Source: Microbacterium karelineae (GTDB taxonomy: Bacteria; Actinomycetota; Actinomycetes; Actinomycetales; Microbacteriaceae). From it: DNA of 64,000 nucleotides. The stretch covers positions 186,001 through 250,000 of the forward strand of contig NZ_WFIX01000191.1 of the NCBI RefSeq assembly GCF_009745985.1. Direction: 5' to 3'. Position numbers and translations under genes: made by a program. This document shows, in pieces, positions 63,136 to 64,000 of this stretch; within the stretch, counting starts at the first letter, position 1, and each line of letters starts with the position of its first letter. The notes below the pieces were generated by a model. It had not been told where the DNA came from, made no database searches, and saw only the letters and a program-made list of their open reading frames with translations.

Positions 63136-63182
63136 CCGTCGAGCCTACTGGCCGACGGGCGACGTCCCCTGAGCGCCGTGGG

Positions 63183-64000
63183 TCACTCGAGGGTGCCGAG
63201 CGTGAGCTCGGCCTCGTTCTCCTCGCCGTCGCGGACATACGTCACGGTCGCCCTGCTCTCGGCGGCCGCCGCGCGCACCTGGGCCGTCAGATCGACGGCG
63301 TCGTTGACGCGCACCCCGTTGAACCGCGTGATGACGTCGCCCTCCTTCAGGCCGGCGTCCTCGGCGGCGCCGCCGCCGACGACCTCCGCGACGTACGCGC
63401 CCGTCGTCGTGGTGCCCTCGATGCTCGACGACGGCGCGACGCTCGCCCCGAGCAGGCCGTGGCTGGCCGCGCCCGTGTCGATGATCTCGTTCGCGATCCG
63501 CTCGGCGATGTTCGACGGGATCGCGAAGCCGAGGCCGATGGATCCGCCCTCCTCGCTCGACGTCGCGGCCGTCGCGATGGCGACGTTGATGCCGATCAAC
63601 CTGCCCTCGCCGTCGACGAGCGCGCCGCCGGAGTTGCCCGGGTTGATCGCGGCGTCGGTCTGCAGCACGGCGATCTTGATCGACTCCGTCGACTGCTGTT
63701 GCTGCTGCTCCTGGCCCGGCAGGTCGAAGAACCAGGGCGATTCCTGGCCACCCTCCGCGTCGGGATCCTCCGCCTCATCGCCCTCGGGGGCGGCGGACGA
63801 GGCGATCTCGATCGAGCGGTTCAGGTTGCTGATGACGCCCGTCGTGACGGTGTTCGACAGGCCCATGGGCGCGCCGATCGCGACGGTCGTGTCGCCGACG
63901 TTCAGCTCAGAAGAGTCGGCGAACTCCATGGGCGTGAGCCCGGACGCACCCTCGAGCTTGATGACCGCGAGGTCGTACGTCGGGTCGGTGCCGACGATCG
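63183..64000 (-). CDS. HtrA/DegP-type trypsin-like serine protease with PDZ domain, N-terminus outside window
   Basis: 272 visible residues ending at the stop 63183. The catalytic Ser lies in AAINPGNSGGALVD, the preceding loop has VGDTTVAIGAPMGL, and one PDZ domain (AEVVGGGAAEDAGLKEGDVITRFNG) follows. The His and probably the Asp of the triad and the membrane anchor are beyond the window edge. A loop before the Ser segment is enlarged and contains a Gln run (GQEQQQQQ). Envelope quality-control protease, typical of actinobacterial PepD/HtrA. Confidence 0.9.
   Translation of the reverse strand, partial: IVGTDPTYDLAVIKLEGASGLTPMEFADSSELNVGDTTVAIGAPMGLSNTVTTGVISNLNRSIEIASSAAPEGDEAEDPDAEGGQESPWFFDLPGQEQQQQQSTESIKIAVLQTDAAINPGNSGGALVDGEGRLIGINVAIATAATSSEEGGSIGLGFAIPSNIAERIANEIIDTGAASHGLLGASVAPSSSIEGTTTTGAYVAEVVGGGAAEDAGLKEGDVITRFNGVRVNDAVDLTAQVRAAAAESRATVTYVRDGEENEAELTLGTLE

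Noticed and set aside
1-64000. CRISPR array or rRNA genes
   Set aside because: No regularly spaced direct repeats with variable spacers and no rRNA-like sequence seen on either strand.

Overview
The window is high-GC chromosomal DNA with the gene order rpmF-rnc-mutM, coaD, recG, rsmD, thiL, ddl-gpsA-plsC-murA-leuD-leuC, gltX, leuB-serA, prfB, rph-rdgB, murI. Together with frequent GTG/TTG starts, actinobacterial families (DUF3039, DUF3515, TadE-like Tad genes) and very dense packing, this points to a Microbacteriaceae actinomycete, probably Microbacterium or a close relative. The assignment is an inference from gene order and protein flavour; no 16S gene is present.

Left region (about 1-10,120): an accessory island of lower GC inserted inside the 3' end of the host mutM (fpg) gene. 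The host mutM (9964-10932) now carries a foreign-looking C-terminal zinc-finger tail. Its apparent original tail lies about 9.7 kb away as an orphan fragment at 258-402. A second complete mutM (8986-9828) and a further mutM scrap (9849-9902) sit in between. A shared 10-bp core inside the codons for Y-V-N occurs at 412-421, 9881-9890 and 10113-10122. At the distal end this core is centred between inverted 9-mers that repeat every 33 bp. The cargo looks like phage defence: a 653-aa protein ending in a HEPN R-x4-H motif with a 262-aa partner gene, an AAA_13 SMC/RloC-like ATPase with a CPFC hook, and an Abi_2 (AbiD/F) HEPN protein preceded by a strong RNA hairpin. Two small HTH proteins, an 86-aa protein and an ArsR pseudogene complete it. 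No integrase gene is visible.

Region 10,925-41,700 is housekeeping: ribosome and RNA processing (rnc, rpmF, DUF177, rsmD, prfB), CoA synthesis (coaD), repair (mutM, recG), thiamine (thiL), peptidoglycan and lipid precursors (murA, ddl, gpsA, plsC), leucine and serine synthesis (leuCD, ilvE, leuB, serA), tRNA-Glu and tRNA-Gln with their promoters and terminators, gltX, and several transporters. leuCD is preceded by a 16-codon reading frame with three consecutive Leu codons overlapping a perfect 10-bp hairpin, a candidate attenuator. The terC-like gene is preceded by sequence resembling a yybP-ykoY Mn2+ riboswitch.

Region 41,714-46,183 is a compact Tad (Flp-type) pilus/secretion operon: tadA, tadB, tadC, a 70-aa pilin-like protein and three TadE-like minor pilins, with no prepilin peptidase in view. 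Then come an LMW phosphatase, tRNA-Leu, a sugar porter, an RNB-domain RNase, rdgB-rph-murI, pncB, DUF3039 and an ABC transporter. Region 56,544-63,135 is a wall- or capsule-polymer cluster (LicC-like nucleotidyltransferase, three TagF-like glycerophosphotransferases, one GT2 glycosyltransferase). The window closes inside an HtrA-type serine protease.
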